Below are positions 54,828-64,000 of a DNA stretch of 64,000 nucleotides, in pieces. The notes under the pieces are model-generated. The model had not been told where the DNA came from and ran no database searches. It saw only the letters and a program-made list of their open reading frames with translations. Source of the DNA: Pseudarthrobacter sulfonivorans (GTDB taxonomy: Bacteria > Actinomycetota > Actinomycetes > Actinomycetales > Micrococcaceae). A program made the translations under genes and the position numbers. Where the stretch lies: positions 3,720,001 to 3,784,000 of the forward strand of contig NZ_CP013747.1 in assembly GCF_001484605.1 (NCBI RefSeq), given 5' to 3'. The first letter of the stretch is position 1. Every line of letters starts with the position of its first letter.

Positions 54828-55217
54828 TTACGGGGTTCGGCTCTGCAGCGAGTCCCGGATTTCGGTCAGCAGGGCGATCTGCGGATCCTCTGCAGCCTCT
54901 TCCTTGACCGCTTGGTTGATGCCCAGTTTGCGGTTGCGGAGTTCGATCATGTGGTTCATCGGCATAATGACCACGAAGTAGATGGCAGCGGCCACCAATA
55001 CGAACGAAATGATTGAGGAAATAACGGATCCATACATGAATCCCTCCCACTGCATTTCTGCAATGCCCTTGGCACTGAACAAGCGGCCGATCAGCGGTGT
55101 GAGCAGGCCCTCGACGATTGAGGTCACGACGGCGCCGAAAGCGGCACCCATCACGACGGCGACGGCAAGGTCTACGACGTTGCCCTTCATAATGAAATTC
55201 TTGAATCCTGTCAACAT
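54828..55217 (-). CDS. mscL: Large-conductance mechanosensitive channel
   Basis: 129 residues from ATG 55217, giving the canonical start MLTGFKNFIMKGNVVDLAVAVVMGAAFG. Two membrane spans are evident (first about 15-40, second about 70-95), and the C-terminal helix with LTEIRDSL is present. It opens under hypo-osmotic shock. The frame extends upstream to 55253, but those residues are not family-like. Confidence 0.96.
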   Translation of the reverse strand: MLTGFKNFIMKGNVVDLAVAVVMGAAFGAVVTSIVEGLLTPLIGRLFSAKGIAEMQWEGFMYGSVISSIISFVLVAAAIYFVVIMPMNHMIELRNRKLGINQAVKEEAAEDPQIALLTEIRDSLQSRTP

Positions 55218-55308
55218 AAGGACCAAGCTAGCGCACCAAGGTGAGCCGGACATGACAAATCTGTAAATTCCTAACGGTGTGTCGGGAACTAAGTATGCGT
55301 AGCTTTCG

Positions 55309-56178
55309 TTAGGCGTACCCCGGCGCCGCGTCCACCCCGAAGTACTCCTCCACGGTGCTGATGCCCCGGGTCGCCATGTCGGTGGCAGCTTCTACGCCGA
55401 TGTACCGCAGGTGCCACGGCTCGTAGTAGTAGCCGGTGATCGGGTGGAACATCCACGGATACCGCACCACAAATCCGAAGCGGTGGCCGTTCGCCTTCGC
55501 CCACACCGCCGCCGGCTGGTCCGCGAAGCAGGGCTGGAAGCCGCAAACCCCGCCGCCGTCGCCGATGTCGAACGACCAGCCGGTCTGGTGTTCCGAGTAG
55601 CCGGGGCGGGCGCTGGCGGTGTCGGCATCGGCCTGTCCGCGGGCCGCGACATAGCCGTTGTACGTGGCCACCTGCGTGCCGTAGGAGCGGTATCCGCTGG
55701 CGAGCGTCATGATGACGCCGTCCTGCGCGGCCGCGGCGAACATTGCTTCCGCGGCAGCCGCCGTCGTGCTGTTCAGCAGTGCCGCCTCGCCCGAAACGGC
55801 CAGTGTGACGTTGGGCTGGACCAGATCCGCCGGAACGTAGTCCGCTGGCGCCAGCGGACGGTGTTTGTTGACCACCAGCCACGGGCTGGCCGGATCCGTC
55901 AGCGAGAACTGACGGGGCAGCGCTGCCGACGGCGGTACGGGAGCCTGCGGCGGCGGCTCAGCTGCCGCCGTCGTGCTTTCCACTGAAGGGACCGCGACGG
56001 CCGTGGGGGATGCGGAAGTCACGGCTGGGGCGGGGGAGGAGGACGACGGCGTCACCGCGGCGGGTGCCTCCGGCGTGCAAGCTGCCAGGACTGTCAGCCC
56101 GGCTCCGGCGGCGAGGAAGCGGGCGAAGGAGCGGCGGCTGGCCCCCGAGGGGCCGCCTGCCACGCAGTCGTGGCACAT
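55309..56178 (-). CDS. VanY-type D-alanyl-D-alanine carboxypeptidase lipoprotein
   Basis: 289 residues from ATG 56178, just after the coaA stop. The N terminus has RRSF, a hydrophobic stretch and a lipobox LAAC, so export and lipid anchoring are likely, possibly by Tat. A Pro/Ser/Thr/Val-rich linker follows (about 45-100). The M15B zinc peptidase domain shows ASGYRSYGTQVATY, then PGYSEHQTGWSFDIGD (His and Asp ligands), and PWHLRYIG (catalytic Glu region and last His). It would trim peptidoglycan stem peptides outside the membrane. Confidence 0.92.
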   Translation of the reverse strand: MCHDCVAGGPSGASRRSFARFLAAGAGLTVLAACTPEAPAAVTPSSSSPAPAVTSASPTAVAVPSVESTTAAAEPPPQAPVPPSAALPRQFSLTDPASPWLVVNKHRPLAPADYVPADLVQPNVTLAVSGEAALLNSTTAAAAEAMFAAAAQDGVIMTLASGYRSYGTQVATYNGYVAARGQADADTASARPGYSEHQTGWSFDIGDGGGVCGFQPCFADQPAAVWAKANGHRFGFVVRYPWMFHPITGYYYEPWHLRYIGVEAATDMATRGISTVEEYFGVDAAPGYA

Positions 56179-56183
56179 GTGTG

Positions 56184-57149
56184 TTAAACCTTCCGCAGAA
56201 GCATGCGGCGGATGGAGTGGTCCGCGTCCTTGGTCAGCACCAGCTGGGCGCGGCCACGGGTGGGGAGGACGTTTTCCTCCAGGTTGGGCTCGTTGATGCG
56301 CTTCCAGATGTCCCGGGCCGTGCTCTCTGCCTCGGTGGGGGAGAGTGTGGCATAGCGGTGGAAGTAGGACTCCGGCTGCGCGAACGCGGTGCTCTGGAGC
56401 CTGCGGAACCGCTCCACGTACCACTCCTCGATGTAGGAGGTCTTGGCGTCCACATAGATGGAGAAGTCGAAGAAATCACTCACAGCCAGGCCCTGCTTGC
56501 CGTCGTGGCGCGGGCGGGCCGGGGCCAGCACGTTCAGGCCCTCCACAATCAGCACGTCCGGGCGGCGGACCACCACCTCCTTCTCCGGAACGATGTCGTA
56601 GGTAACGTGGGAGTACCAGGGCGCGCGGACTTCCTCGGCACCGCCCTTGACCTCGCTCACGAAGCGCAGCAGCGCGCGGCGGTCGTAGGATTCGGGAAAG
56701 CCTTTGCGTTCCAGCAGCTGGCGGCGCTTGAGCTCGGCCAGGGGATAGAGGAAGCCGTCGGTGGTGATCAGCTCAACGTTGGGTGTGCCGGGCCAGCGCC
56801 GCAGCATCTCCCGGAGCACGCGGGCGATGGTGGACTTGCCCACGGCCACCGAGCCGGCCACGCCGATGACAAACGGTGTGCGCTGGGTCTGCTCACCCAG
56901 GAACGTGGTGGTGGCCGAGTGAAGCTGGCCCGCGGCCTCCACGTAAAGGTGCAGGAGCCGGGACAGGGGCAGGTAGACCTCGCGGATCTCCTTCATGTCC
57001 AGGGGATCGCCGAGGCCACGCAGACGGACAATGTCCTCTTCGTTAAGGGGCTGCTCCATCTGGGCGGCGAGCCGGGACCAAGTCTGGCGGTCCAGCTCAA
57101 CGAACGGGGAGACACCCTCACCGTTCGCTTCATTGCGTTGCAAAGTCAC
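56184..57149 (-). CDS. coaA: Pantothenate kinase, type I
   Basis: 321 residues from GTG 57149, giving [22 protein letters not shown]; the longer open frame overlaps glmS and is rejected. It catalyses the first step of coenzyme A synthesis. The P-loop [12 protein letters not shown] lies at about 96-107, then [29 protein letters not shown], and [20 protein letters not shown] box seven bases before the GTG would again fit a leaderless start. Divergent from glmS. Confidence 0.95.
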   Translation of the reverse strand: MTLQRNEANGEGVSPFVELDRQTWSRLAAQMEQPLNEEDIVRLRGLGDPLDMKEIREVYLPLSRLLHLYVEAAGQLHSATTTFLGEQTQRTPFVIGVAGSVAVGKSTIARVLREMLRRWPGTPNVELITTDGFLYPLAELKRRQLLERKGFPESYDRRALLRFVSEVKGGAEEVRAPWYSHVTYDIVPEKEVVVRRPDVLIVEGLNVLAPARPRHDGKQGLAVSDFFDFSIYVDAKTSYIEEWYVERFRRLQSTAFAQPESYFHRYATLSPTEAESTARDIWKRINEPNLEENVLPTRGRAQLVLTKDADHSIRRMLLRKV

Positions 57150-57224
57150 TTTAGAGATTCTGCCCCTCGCGCGGCCCAGAGCGAAATGGAGCACCCTAAG
57201 TTTAGATCTCAACGCCGCTGCCGA

Positions 57225-57230
57225 TAAGCT
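57225..57230 (+). promoter_or_regulatory. Candidate -10 box for glmS
   Basis: TAAGCT is followed by seven bases (GGAGCCC) and ATG 57238. A TTTAGA at 57201-57206, 18 bases upstream, could be the -35. The GGAG in between is too close to the ATG to be a normal ribosome site. Confidence 0.5.
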
Positions 57231-57237
57231 GGAGCCC

Positions 57238-59130
57238 ATGTGTGGAATCGTTGGATATGTGGGCCATTCTGCTGGCCGTGTGAATGCCGGTCACAGTGCG
57301 TTGGATGTAGTCCTTGAGGGTTTGCGCCGTCTGGAGTACCGGGGTTACGACTCCGCAGGGGTGGCGGTGGTCTCCGAGGGGTCCATCGAGTCCCGGAAGA
57401 AGTCCGGCAAGCTGAGCAACCTCCTCGCCGAGTTGGAGGCGCACCCGTTGCCGGAGACGTTCACCGGTATCGGGCACACCCGCTGGGCCACGCATGGCGG
57501 GCCCACGGACCAGAACGCGCACCCGCACCTGTCCGACGGCGGCAAGCTGGCCCTGATCCACAACGGCATCATCGAAAACTTTGCCGAGCTGAAGCTGGAG
57601 CTGGTGGCCAAGGGTTACGCGTTCGAGTCCGAGACGGACACCGAGGTCGCCGCCGTGCTGCTGGGCGATATCTTCCGCAACAAGCTCGGTGGTGTGGCGT
57701 CCGACGGCGGCCTGAGCAAGGCGATGCAGCTCGCCTGCCAGCGCCTTGAGGGTGCTTTCACGCTGCTTGCCGTGCACGCGGACCAGCCCGACGTTGTGGT
57801 TGCTGCCCGCCGTAACTCACCTTTGGTGGTGGGTCTGGGCGATGGCGAGAACTTCCTGGGCTCGGACGTGTCCGGGTTCATCGATTACACCCGCCGTGCG
57901 GTGGAGCTGGGCCAGGACCAGATTGTCACCATCACCGCGGACACGGTGGAGATCACCGATTTCTATGGCGCCCCGGCCGAGGGCAAGGAATACCACGTTG
58001 ACTGGGATCCGGAATCGGCGGAAAAGGGCGGTTTCCCGTCCTTCATGGAGAAGGAAATCCATGACCAGCCCGACGCCGTGCTGCAGACCCTGCTGGGCCG
58101 CTCGGACATCAACGGCAAGCTGACCCTGGATGAGCTCCGCATTGACCCGCAGCTGCTGAAGAACGTCGACAAGATCATTGTGCTGGCCTGCGGGACGTCG
58201 GCGTACGCCGGGCAGGTGGCCAAGTACGCCATCGAGCACTGGTGCCGGATCGCCACCGAGGTGGAGCTCTCCCACGAGTTCCGGTACCGGGACCCGATCG
58301 TGGACGAGAACACCCTGATCGTTTCGATCTCCCAGTCCGGGGAGACGATGGATACCCTGATGGCTGTCCGGTACGCCAAGGAACAGGGCGCCAAGACGGT
58401 TTCGATCTGCAACACCAACGGCTCCACCATCCCGCGTGAATCCGACGCCGTGCTGTACACACACGCCGGCCCGGAAATCGCTGTGGCTTCCACGAAGGCG
58501 TTCCTGGCGCAGATCACCGCGGCGTACCTGCTGGGCCTGTACCTGGCGCAGCTGCGCGGGAACAAGTTCCAGGGCGAGATCAAGGACATCCTGGCGGACC
58601 TGAACAAGATCCCGGCCAAGATCCAGCGGATCCTGGACAACGAGGCGCAGATCAAGGAACTCGGTGTGTCCATGGCGGATGCGAAGTCCGTGCTGTTCCT
58701 GGGCCGCCACGTTGGCTTCCCGGTGGCCATGGAAGGTGCGCTGAAGCTCAAGGAGCTCGCTTACATCCACGCCGAAGGCTTCGCCGCCGGCGAACTCAAG
58801 CACGGCCCGATCGCACTGATCGAGGAAGGCCAGCCCGTCTTCGTGGTGGTCCCGTCCCCGCGCGGCCGCGACTCGCTGCACGCCAAGGTGGTCTCGAACA
58901 TCCAGGAAGTCCGGGCGCGCGGCGCCAAGACCATTGTGATCGCCGAAGAAGGCGACGAGGCAGTCAAGGCGTACGCCGAGCACGTCTTCTACATCCCGGA
59001 AACCCCCGTGCTGCTGGCCCCGCTGCTCAGCACCGTCCCGCTGCAGATCTTCGCCCTGGCCCTCGCCTCGGCCAAGGGCTACGACGTGGACCAGCCGCGC
59101 AACCTCGCCAAGAGCGTCACCGTAGAGTAA
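57238..59130 (+). CDS. glmS: Glutamine-fructose-6-phosphate aminotransferase
   Basis: 630 residues. ATG 57238 gives [11 protein letters not shown] with the N-terminal nucleophile Cys2 exposed after Met removal; longer upstream frames would destroy this. The glutaminase domain (2 to about 230) has [14 protein letters not shown] and [19 protein letters not shown]. Two SIS isomerase domains follow, with [20 protein letters not shown] and [15 protein letters not shown], and the protein ends [13 protein letters not shown]. It makes glucosamine-6-phosphate, the substrate of GlmM nearby. No glmS ribozyme was seen upstream. Confidence 0.98.
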   Translation: MCGIVGYVGHSAGRVNAGHSALDVVLEGLRRLEYRGYDSAGVAVVSEGSIESRKKSGKLSNLLAELEAHPLPETFTGIGHTRWATHGGPTDQNAHPHLSDGGKLALIHNGIIENFAELKLELVAKGYAFESETDTEVAAVLLGDIFRNKLGGVASDGGLSKAMQLACQRLEGAFTLLAVHADQPDVVVAARRNSPLVVGLGDGENFLGSDVSGFIDYTRRAVELGQDQIVTITADTVEITDFYGAPAEGKEYHVDWDPESAEKGGFPSFMEKEIHDQPDAVLQTLLGRSDINGKLTLDELRIDPQLLKNVDKIIVLACGTSAYAGQVAKYAIEHWCRIATEVELSHEFRYRDPIVDENTLIVSISQSGETMDTLMAVRYAKEQGAKTVSICNTNGSTIPRESDAVLYTHAGPEIAVASTKAFLAQITAAYLLGLYLAQLRGNKFQGEIKDILADLNKIPAKIQRILDNEAQIKELGVSMADAKSVLFLGRHVGFPVAMEGALKLKELAYIHAEGFAAGELKHGPIALIEEGQPVFVVVPSPRGRDSLHAKVVSNIQEVRARGAKTIVIAEEGDEAVKAYAEHVFYIPETPVLLAPLLSTVPLQIFALALASAKGYDVDQPRNLAKSVTVE

Positions 59131-59171
59131 CCGCGGACTGACCGGCCCGGCGCCGGTTGGTGCTCCGCGAA

Positions 59172-59210
59172 AAACGGAAGCCCCGAGCCTTAGGCTCGGG
59201 GCTTCCGTTT
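59172..59210. terminator. Bidirectional terminator after glmS
   Basis: AAACGGAAGCCCCGAGCC pairs perfectly with GGCTCGGGGCTTCCGTTT around TTA. T runs on both strands make it work for glmS and for the convergent gene at 59229. Confidence 0.9.
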
Positions 59211-59228
59211 ATTACCCGGCTCGCCCGC

Positions 59229-60104
59229 TTATGGCAGTCCGTCCACCGGTCCGCGGCTGCGCCCGGCGACGACGTATACCCCGAATAGCAGGGCGTGTGG
59301 ACGGGTACCTCGCCAGCTCAACGAGGCAGAAGCGCCACTTCGCTCGACGACGGTAGCTCTCCAGCGACGCCGCACCAGCCCGGGGCGGAGCAGCCCGACG
59401 TCGCTGAGGGAGGAATAGGGAATCCATCTCCCTGCATGGCGCTTTGCAAGTTCGGACGCACGAGCTGACGTAACGGTGGCGCGCTGAAAGTGTGGGTTCT
59501 CGCTGTGGTCCAGGGGGCCGTGCGGGATGGTGCCGGCGGGCAGGATGAGGATGCCGTTCCGGTTGACCCATATTTGAACTCTCTGGCCGTCACTGGCGGC
59601 GTCTCCGGAGACCAGCCGGCACAGGTCGTCGTCCTCGGGAGGTTCCACGGTCTGCGCCGGCTGTGTTGTCTGAGCCGTGGGGGCCGGGGCGCCCCGCTGA
59701 CCCGCCGGATGCGGGTCATGGGCCCTGCTGTTGGCAGCAGCGACGGCCTGCATAACGGCTGCGCGCAGTCCATCGGCACACAACCGGGGCGCTTCAACGG
59801 CGAACACTTCGCGATCGAGTTGGACAACTGAGCGGACACCGACCTGCTCTCCCAACAGGTCCGCCAGATCGTCGTGATCGGGGCGAACGAGCAGACCGAC
59901 CCCGTCGTCCAGTTCCACCAGCCAGCCGTGTTTGGCGATCTCGGGTTCGTCCTCGGCCTCGATGGAGATCCAGTCCGCCAACTCGGCCGGCCGAACCGGT
60001 CCGACTTCCTCCTCCGCGATGCATGGCACGAGGAGTCCCAGGCGCTCGACAACATCAGCGGTGTGAAGAGTACAGTCATGCTTCTTCAGTCGGTGGCGCA
60101 CCAT
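59229..60104 (-). CDS. Unrecognised soluble protein
   Basis: 291 residues from ATG 60104, preceded by GAGGACGGACGGG. Of the overlapping minus-strand frames this has the most protein-like composition. Residues 1-120 are acidic and helical (PAELADWISIEAEDEPEIAK, VRPDHDDLADLLGEQVGV). A Pro/Gln/Thr linker lies near 135-155. A C-terminal part from QRVQIWVNRNGILILPAG is beta-rich and basic, ending in Arg/Gly. No signal, membrane span or known motif was found. It is convergent with glmS. Confidence 0.55.
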   Translation of the reverse strand: MVRHRLKKHDCTLHTADVVERLGLLVPCIAEEEVGPVRPAELADWISIEAEDEPEIAKHGWLVELDDGVGLLVRPDHDDLADLLGEQVGVRSVVQLDREVFAVEAPRLCADGLRAAVMQAVAAANSRAHDPHPAGQRGAPAPTAQTTQPAQTVEPPEDDDLCRLVSGDAASDGQRVQIWVNRNGILILPAGTIPHGPLDHSENPHFQRATVTSARASELAKRHAGRWIPYSSLSDVGLLRPGLVRRRWRATVVERSGASASLSWRGTRPHALLFGVYVVAGRSRGPVDGLP

Positions 60105-60225
60105 TCCCGTCCGTCCTCACACGAGCATCGACAGTCCTTCGGCACACGCGAGTCTACGGCACCTAGCTTCCGGGACAAGGGGGCCTATGCCGCAGGTTGT
60201 GCACGGTAGTCCGTGAGCGTCCCCG

Positions 60226-60231
60226 TAGAAT
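60226..60231 (+). promoter_or_regulatory. Candidate -10 box for acpS
   Basis: TAGAAT lies six bases before ATG 60238 and no ribosome binding site intervenes. It is the fourth example of this arrangement in the window. Confidence 0.45.
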
Positions 60232-60237
60232 AGCGCC

Positions 60238-60585
60238 ATGATTGTTGGCATTGGCGTAGACGTTGTAGACATCGAGCGGTTCGGCCGCCAGCTTGAGCGC
60301 ACCCCGGGGCTCCGGGACCGGCTGTTCGTGCCCGCGGAACGTGAGCTGAACACCCGCTCCCTGGCCGCGCGGTTCGCTGCCAAGGAGGCCGTGGCCAAGG
60401 TCCTCGGCGCGCCGGCCGGCATGAACTGGCAGGACTGCTGGATCGGCCTGGACCAGCACGGCCCCACCATCCAGGTCAAAGGAACTGTGCTGGCGGTGGC
60501 CGATTCCAAGGGCGTCAAACGCTGGCACGTCTCCATGAGCCACGACGGCGGCATCGCCACCGCCACGGTCCTGGCCGAAGGCTGA
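60238..60585 (+). CDS. acpS: Holo-[acyl-carrier-protein] synthase
   Basis: 115 residues, normal AcpS size. It transfers phosphopantetheine from CoA to acyl carrier protein. The Mg-binding residues are Asp8 in [12 protein letters not shown] and Glu50 in [31 protein letters not shown] closes the fold. The nnr gene follows 37 bases later in the same direction, a common pairing. Confidence 0.96.
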   Translation: MIVGIGVDVVDIERFGRQLERTPGLRDRLFVPAERELNTRSLAARFAAKEAVAKVLGAPAGMNWQDCWIGLDQHGPTIQVKGTVLAVADSKGVKRWHVSMSHDGGIATATVLAEG

Positions 60586-60622
60586 GCCACTTACTGCTCC
60601 GCCCAACGACGGACCTGACACC

Positions 60623-62236
60623 ATGATCAGCGCCTATACCGGAACCCAGATCAGGGCGGCAGAACAGCCGTTCCTAGCTGCCGGGATGGGCGATGTTCTG
60701 ATGCAGCGGGCCTCCCACGGGCTCGCCAACGCGGTGGTCCGCGAGCTTCAGGCACGCAGCCGGCGGCTTTACGGCGCCAGCGTGGCCGTCCTCGCAGGCA
60801 AAGGCAACAACGGGGGTGATGGCCTCTTCGCCGCCTCGTTCCTGGCCGCCAGGGGGATGCGTACGACGGCGATACTCACCGCCGGAACGGCCCACGCCGA
60901 GGCGCTGGCTGCCTTTGAGCGCGCCGGCGGGCGCGTACACCTCCTCGCCGACTCCAACGCCAGCCAATTGGCCGCACACGTGGCGGGTGCCGACGTCGTG
61001 ATTGACGCAATCCTGGGAACGGGCGCCCGCGGGGGTCTTCGCGGGGCGGCCGCCGGCCTGGTGCGCGGCCTTTCGCGGGGCCGGCTGGCTTCCGGGATGC
61101 CCGGGATTGTGGTGGCCTGCGATATTCCCAGCGGCGTCGACGCCGACACCGGGGAAGCCCATGCGCCGGTCCTGTCCGCGGACCTGACCGTCACCTTCGC
61201 CGCGGCCAAAGTGGGGCTCCTGGCGGACCCGGGCGCCGATCACGCCGGCCGCATTCACGTGGTGCCTATCGGCATCGAAGACGAACTGCCCTGGCCGGCG
61301 ATCCGCAGGTTTGAGCCGGTGGACCTGGCCCGGCTCCTGCCGCAGCCCGGAAGGCGCTCGCACAAGTATTCCCGCGGCGTCCTGGGCGTCGTGGCCGGAT
61401 CCGCCGACTATCCGGGCGCCGCCGTGCTGGCCTGCCGGGGTGCCCTGGCGGCCGGCGCGGGCATGGTCCGCTACCTGGGCCCGCCCGAGGTGGCCGACCT
61501 GGTGCGGCAGTCGTGCCCGGAAGTGGTGTGCAGTACGGGCTCTGTCGCGGAGACGCACGTCCAGGCGTGGCTAGTGGGTTCGGGCATGGGTCCCGGCGAC
61601 ACCGAACAGCTCCGGCGCGCCCGTGACGCCGTGGAATCCGGCCTGCCCGTGATCGCCGACGCCGGGGCGCTGCCTGCCCTGCCTGCGGTCCTGGCGCCGC
61701 AGGTGATTCTCACGCCGCACGCCGGCGAGCTGGCGGTCCTCCTCCAACGGCTCGCCTCGTCCCCGGACAGCCCGGACTTTGATCCCGCCCCGGACCGTAC
61801 CGCCGTCGAGTCCTCCACCCTCGGCGCGGCCCGGCATGCCGCCGTGCTCACCGAGGCCACCGTCCTGCTGAAGGGTGCCACCACCCTGGTCGCGTCGCCC
61901 TTCCAGGATTTCTACAGCCAGGCGGACGGCACGGCGTGGCTCGCCACTGCCGGAAGCGGCGACGTCCTGGCCGGGATCATCGGTGCGCTGCTCGCCCAAC
62001 TGGGGTCCGACGTCGGACGCTTCCGTGATGCGGGCATCGATCCGGACGAGCGCTGGGCGGCGATTGCCGCCCTCGGGGCCAGCCTCCACGGCCTCGCGGG
62101 AGCGGCCGCCTCCGGCGGCGGACCGCTGACTGCGGGCCGGATTTCGGACGCTGTACCAGACGTTTGGTATAAAGTCAGCCTGCTTAGTAAACCGGCGGGC
62201 CGGAAACGTAATAGTCACACCCACCCGCTACCGTAG
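60623..62236 (+). CDS. nnr: Bifunctional NAD(P)H-hydrate epimerase/dehydratase
   Basis: 537 residues combining both repair steps for damaged nicotinamide cofactors. The N-terminal epimerase (YjeF_N, to about residue 230) shows VAVLAGKGNNGGDGLFAASF and VVACDIPSGVDADTGE. The ADP-dependent dehydratase (about 245-525) shows HKYSRGVLGVVAGSADYPGAAVL, the LTPHAGEL block, VLLKGATTLVASP and the AGSGDVLAGIIGALLAQ catalytic region. Both halves look intact. Confidence 0.96.
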   Translation: MISAYTGTQIRAAEQPFLAAGMGDVLMQRASHGLANAVVRELQARSRRLYGASVAVLAGKGNNGGDGLFAASFLAARGMRTTAILTAGTAHAEALAAFERAGGRVHLLADSNASQLAAHVAGADVVIDAILGTGARGGLRGAAAGLVRGLSRGRLASGMPGIVVACDIPSGVDADTGEAHAPVLSADLTVTFAAAKVGLLADPGADHAGRIHVVPIGIEDELPWPAIRRFEPVDLARLLPQPGRRSHKYSRGVLGVVAGSADYPGAAVLACRGALAAGAGMVRYLGPPEVADLVRQSCPEVVCSTGSVAETHVQAWLVGSGMGPGDTEQLRRARDAVESGLPVIADAGALPALPAVLAPQVILTPHAGELAVLLQRLASSPDSPDFDPAPDRTAVESSTLGAARHAAVLTEATVLLKGATTLVASPFQDFYSQADGTAWLATAGSGDVLAGIIGALLAQLGSDVGRFRDAGIDPDERWAAIAALGASLHGLAGAAASGGGPLTAGRISDAVPDVWYKVSLLSKPAGRKRNSHTHPLP

Positions 62237-62308
62237 GCATAGGTTTTGTACCGGCAGGGGCGGTTTTGTGTCCACGCACCCGCTGTCGAACAACGATGAG
62301 GAGCACGA

Positions 62309-64000
62309 ATGGAAATCTGGCCCGGAACGGCATATCCGCTTGGCGCCACTTTTGACGGGACCGGCACGAACTTCGCTTTGTTCAGCGAACGCGCCGAAAA
62401 GATCGAGCTGTGCCTCTTCGATGACGACGGCGTGGAAACCCGGTTCAGGCTCGACGAGGTGGACGGCTACGTCTGGCACGGCTATATCCCGCAGGTCCAG
62501 CCCGGCCAGAAATACGGCTACCGCGTCCACGGGCCTTACGATCCGGACTCCGGCAACCGCTTCAACCCCAACAAACTGCTCCTGGACCCCTATGCCAAGG
62601 CCGTGCACGGGCAGATGGACTGGGACCCGGCGCTCTTCTCCTACAACCTGGGCGAGCCGGACTCCATCAATAATGATGATTCGGCGCCGCACATGATGAT
62701 GGGCGTGGTGATCAACCCGTTCTTCGACTGGGACGGCGACCACAACCTGCGCATCCCGTACCACAAGTCGGTCATTTACGAGGCCCACGTCAAAGGACTG
62801 ACCCAGCTCCACCCGGAGATCCCCGAGGAGCAGCGCGGCACCTACGCCGGCGTGGCACACCCGTCCGTCATCGCGCACCTGCAGAAGCTGGGCATCACCG
62901 CGATCGAGCTGATGCCGGTGCACCAGTTCGTCAATGAGGGAAACCTGCAGGACAAGGGCCTGAGCAACTACTGGGGCTACAACACCATCGGCTTCTTCGC
63001 GCCGCAGAACACCTACAGCTCCACCGGCGACTCCGGCCATCAGGTCCAGGACTTCAAGGCGATGGTCCGCACCCTGCACCGCGCAGGCATCGAAGTGATC
63101 CTGGACGTGGTGTACAACCACACCGCCGAAGGCAACCATCTGGGCCCCACCCTGTCCTTCAAGGGCATCGACAACGCGTCCTACTACCGGCTGATGGAGG
63201 GCGACGAGAAGCACTACATGGATTACACGGGTACCGGCAACTCCCTCAACGTCCGCCAGCCCCACTCGCTGCAGCTGCTCATGGACTCGCTGCGGTACTG
63301 GGTCACAGAAATGCATGTGGACGGCTTCCGCTTCGACCTCGCCTCCACGCTGGCGCGCGAGTTCTACGACGTTGACAAGCTCTCCACCTTCTTCGAACTC
63401 ATCCAGCAGGACCCAGTGGTGTCCCAGGTCAAACTGATTGCCGAGCCCTGGGACGTGGGTCCCGGCGGCTACCAGGTGGGCAACTTCCCGCCGCAGTGGA
63501 CGGAGTGGAACGGCCAGTACCGCGACACGGTCCGGGACTTCTGGCGCGGCGAACCGGCCACGCTGGGGGAATTCGCCTCCCGCATCACCGGCTCTTCGGA
63601 CCTCTACGAGCACTCGGGCCGCCGCCCCGTGGCGTCGATCAACTTTGTCACCGCCCACGACGGGTTCACGCTGGCTGACCTGGTGTCCTACAACGAGAAA
63701 CATAACGAGGCCAACGGCGAGGGCAACAACGACGGCGAATCCCACAACCGGTCCTGGAACTGCGGGGCGGAAGGCCCCACGGACGATCCTGCTGTCCTGG
63801 GGCTGCGTGCCCGCCAGCAGCGGAACTTCATCGCGTCGCTGCTGCTGTCCCAGGGTGTGCCCATGCTGGCGCACGGTGACGAACTGGGCCGCACGCAGCA
63901 GGGCAACAACAACGGCTACTGCCAGGATTCGGAACTGACCTGGATCAACTGGGAGAACATCGACCAGCCCCTCGTTGAATTCACCGCCGCCGTCAACGCG
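62309..64000 (+). CDS. glgX: Glycogen debranching enzyme GlgX (3' end outside the window)
   Basis: 564 codons are visible with no stop; the full protein should be about 700 residues. ATG 62309 follows GATGAGGAG. An N-terminal carbohydrate-binding fold (residues 1 to about 110, [19 protein letters not shown]) precedes the GH13 barrel with [12 protein letters not shown] (260s). The nucleophile is Asp343 in DGFRFDLAS, the acid/base Glu379 in IAEPWDVG, and NFVTAHDGF follows. It cleaves alpha-1,6 branches of phosphorylase-trimmed glycogen, or trehalose-pathway maltodextrins. Confidence 0.96.
   Translation, partial: MEIWPGTAYPLGATFDGTGTNFALFSERAEKIELCLFDDDGVETRFRLDEVDGYVWHGYIPQVQPGQKYGYRVHGPYDPDSGNRFNPNKLLLDPYAKAVHGQMDWDPALFSYNLGEPDSINNDDSAPHMMMGVVINPFFDWDGDHNLRIPYHKSVIYEAHVKGLTQLHPEIPEEQRGTYAGVAHPSVIAHLQKLGITAIELMPVHQFVNEGNLQDKGLSNYWGYNTIGFFAPQNTYSSTGDSGHQVQDFKAMVRTLHRAGIEVILDVVYNHTAEGNHLGPTLSFKGIDNASYYRLMEGDEKHYMDYTGTGNSLNVRQPHSLQLLMDSLRYWVTEMHVDGFRFDLASTLAREFYDVDKLSTFFELIQQDPVVSQVKLIAEPWDVGPGGYQVGNFPPQWTEWNGQYRDTVRDFWRGEPATLGEFASRITGSSDLYEHSGRRPVASINFVTAHDGFTLADLVSYNEKHNEANGEGNNDGESHNRSWNCGAEGPTDDPAVLGLRARQQRNFIASLLLSQGVPMLAHGDELGRTQQGNNNGYCQDSELTWINWENIDQPLVEFTAAVNA

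Noticed and set aside
57150..57237. A glmS ribozyme upstream of glmS
   Set aside because: The gap is under 90 bases, is shared with a divergent gene, and shows no ribozyme-like pseudoknot core; it is too short for the known class.
59318..60079. Alternative minus-strand frame of 253 codons within 59229-60104
   Set aside because: Its composition is dominated by Ser/Arg/Pro repeats typical of a shifted frame, and it lacks the ribosome site that precedes 60104.

Overview
The window is high-GC actinobacterial chromosome, almost certainly from the Micrococcaceae (Arthrobacter/Pseudarthrobacter type). Support comes from the fused ribosomal protein gene order, an spc operon without an S14 gene, an alpha operon without an S4 gene, long Ala/Pro/Glu-rich tails on several ribosomal proteins, GTG/TTG starts, and Gram-positive Tad pilus genes with no secretin. 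Family level is firm; genus is inferred. No rRNA, tRNA, CRISPR array or transposase was seen.

Layout. 1-3869: end of a very large membrane protein and a 41-residue membrane peptide. 3912-5378: a GH1 beta-glucosidase on the minus strand. 5798-11168: S10 operon (rpsJ-rplC-rplD-rplW-rplB-rpsS-rplV-rpsC-rplP-rpmC-rpsQ), closed by a terminator. 11169-11930: a 762-base spacer holding a duplicated 74-bp element around five copies of a 16-bp motif, then an extended -10 promoter. 11931-16100: spc operon (rplN to rplO), terminator, then secY-adk and map under their own signals. 19104-19175: a 72-bp near-perfect palindrome. 19192-22520: a sugar ABC importer (binding protein and two permeases, no ATPase). 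22721-23683: a P1-family peptidase. 23706-28119: infA-rpmJ-rpsM-rpsK-rpoA-rplQ, then truA, whose first codons overlap the rplQ terminator.

28124-31510 is a minus-strand operon of surface proteins with alternate (SipW-type) signal peptides, interleaved with two archaeal/ER-type (S26B) signal peptidases. One peptidase is fused to a substrate-like domain. 31699-34893 holds a membrane histidine kinase, a divergent OmpR-type response regulator, and a degenerate Hpt-like protein. 34986-50388 carries two tandem, diverged and individually complete Tad (Flp) pilus loci in the same order (flp-tadE-tadG-cpaB-cpaE-tadA-tadB-tadC), served by one visible prepilin peptidase gene at the promoter-distal edge (49723-50388). 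Together, 28-50 kb is a cell-surface appendage island set between two housekeeping blocks.

50687-64000 returns to housekeeping: rplM-rpsI, an AT-richer polytopic membrane protein inserted before glmM, then glmM, mscL, a VanY-type carboxypeptidase, coaA, glmS, an unrecognised protein, acpS, the bifunctional NAD(P)HX repair enzyme, and the start of glgX, which runs off the window. truA, glmM, glmS and acpS all show a TAnnnT box 6-7 bases before the start codon, suggesting leaderless mRNAs.
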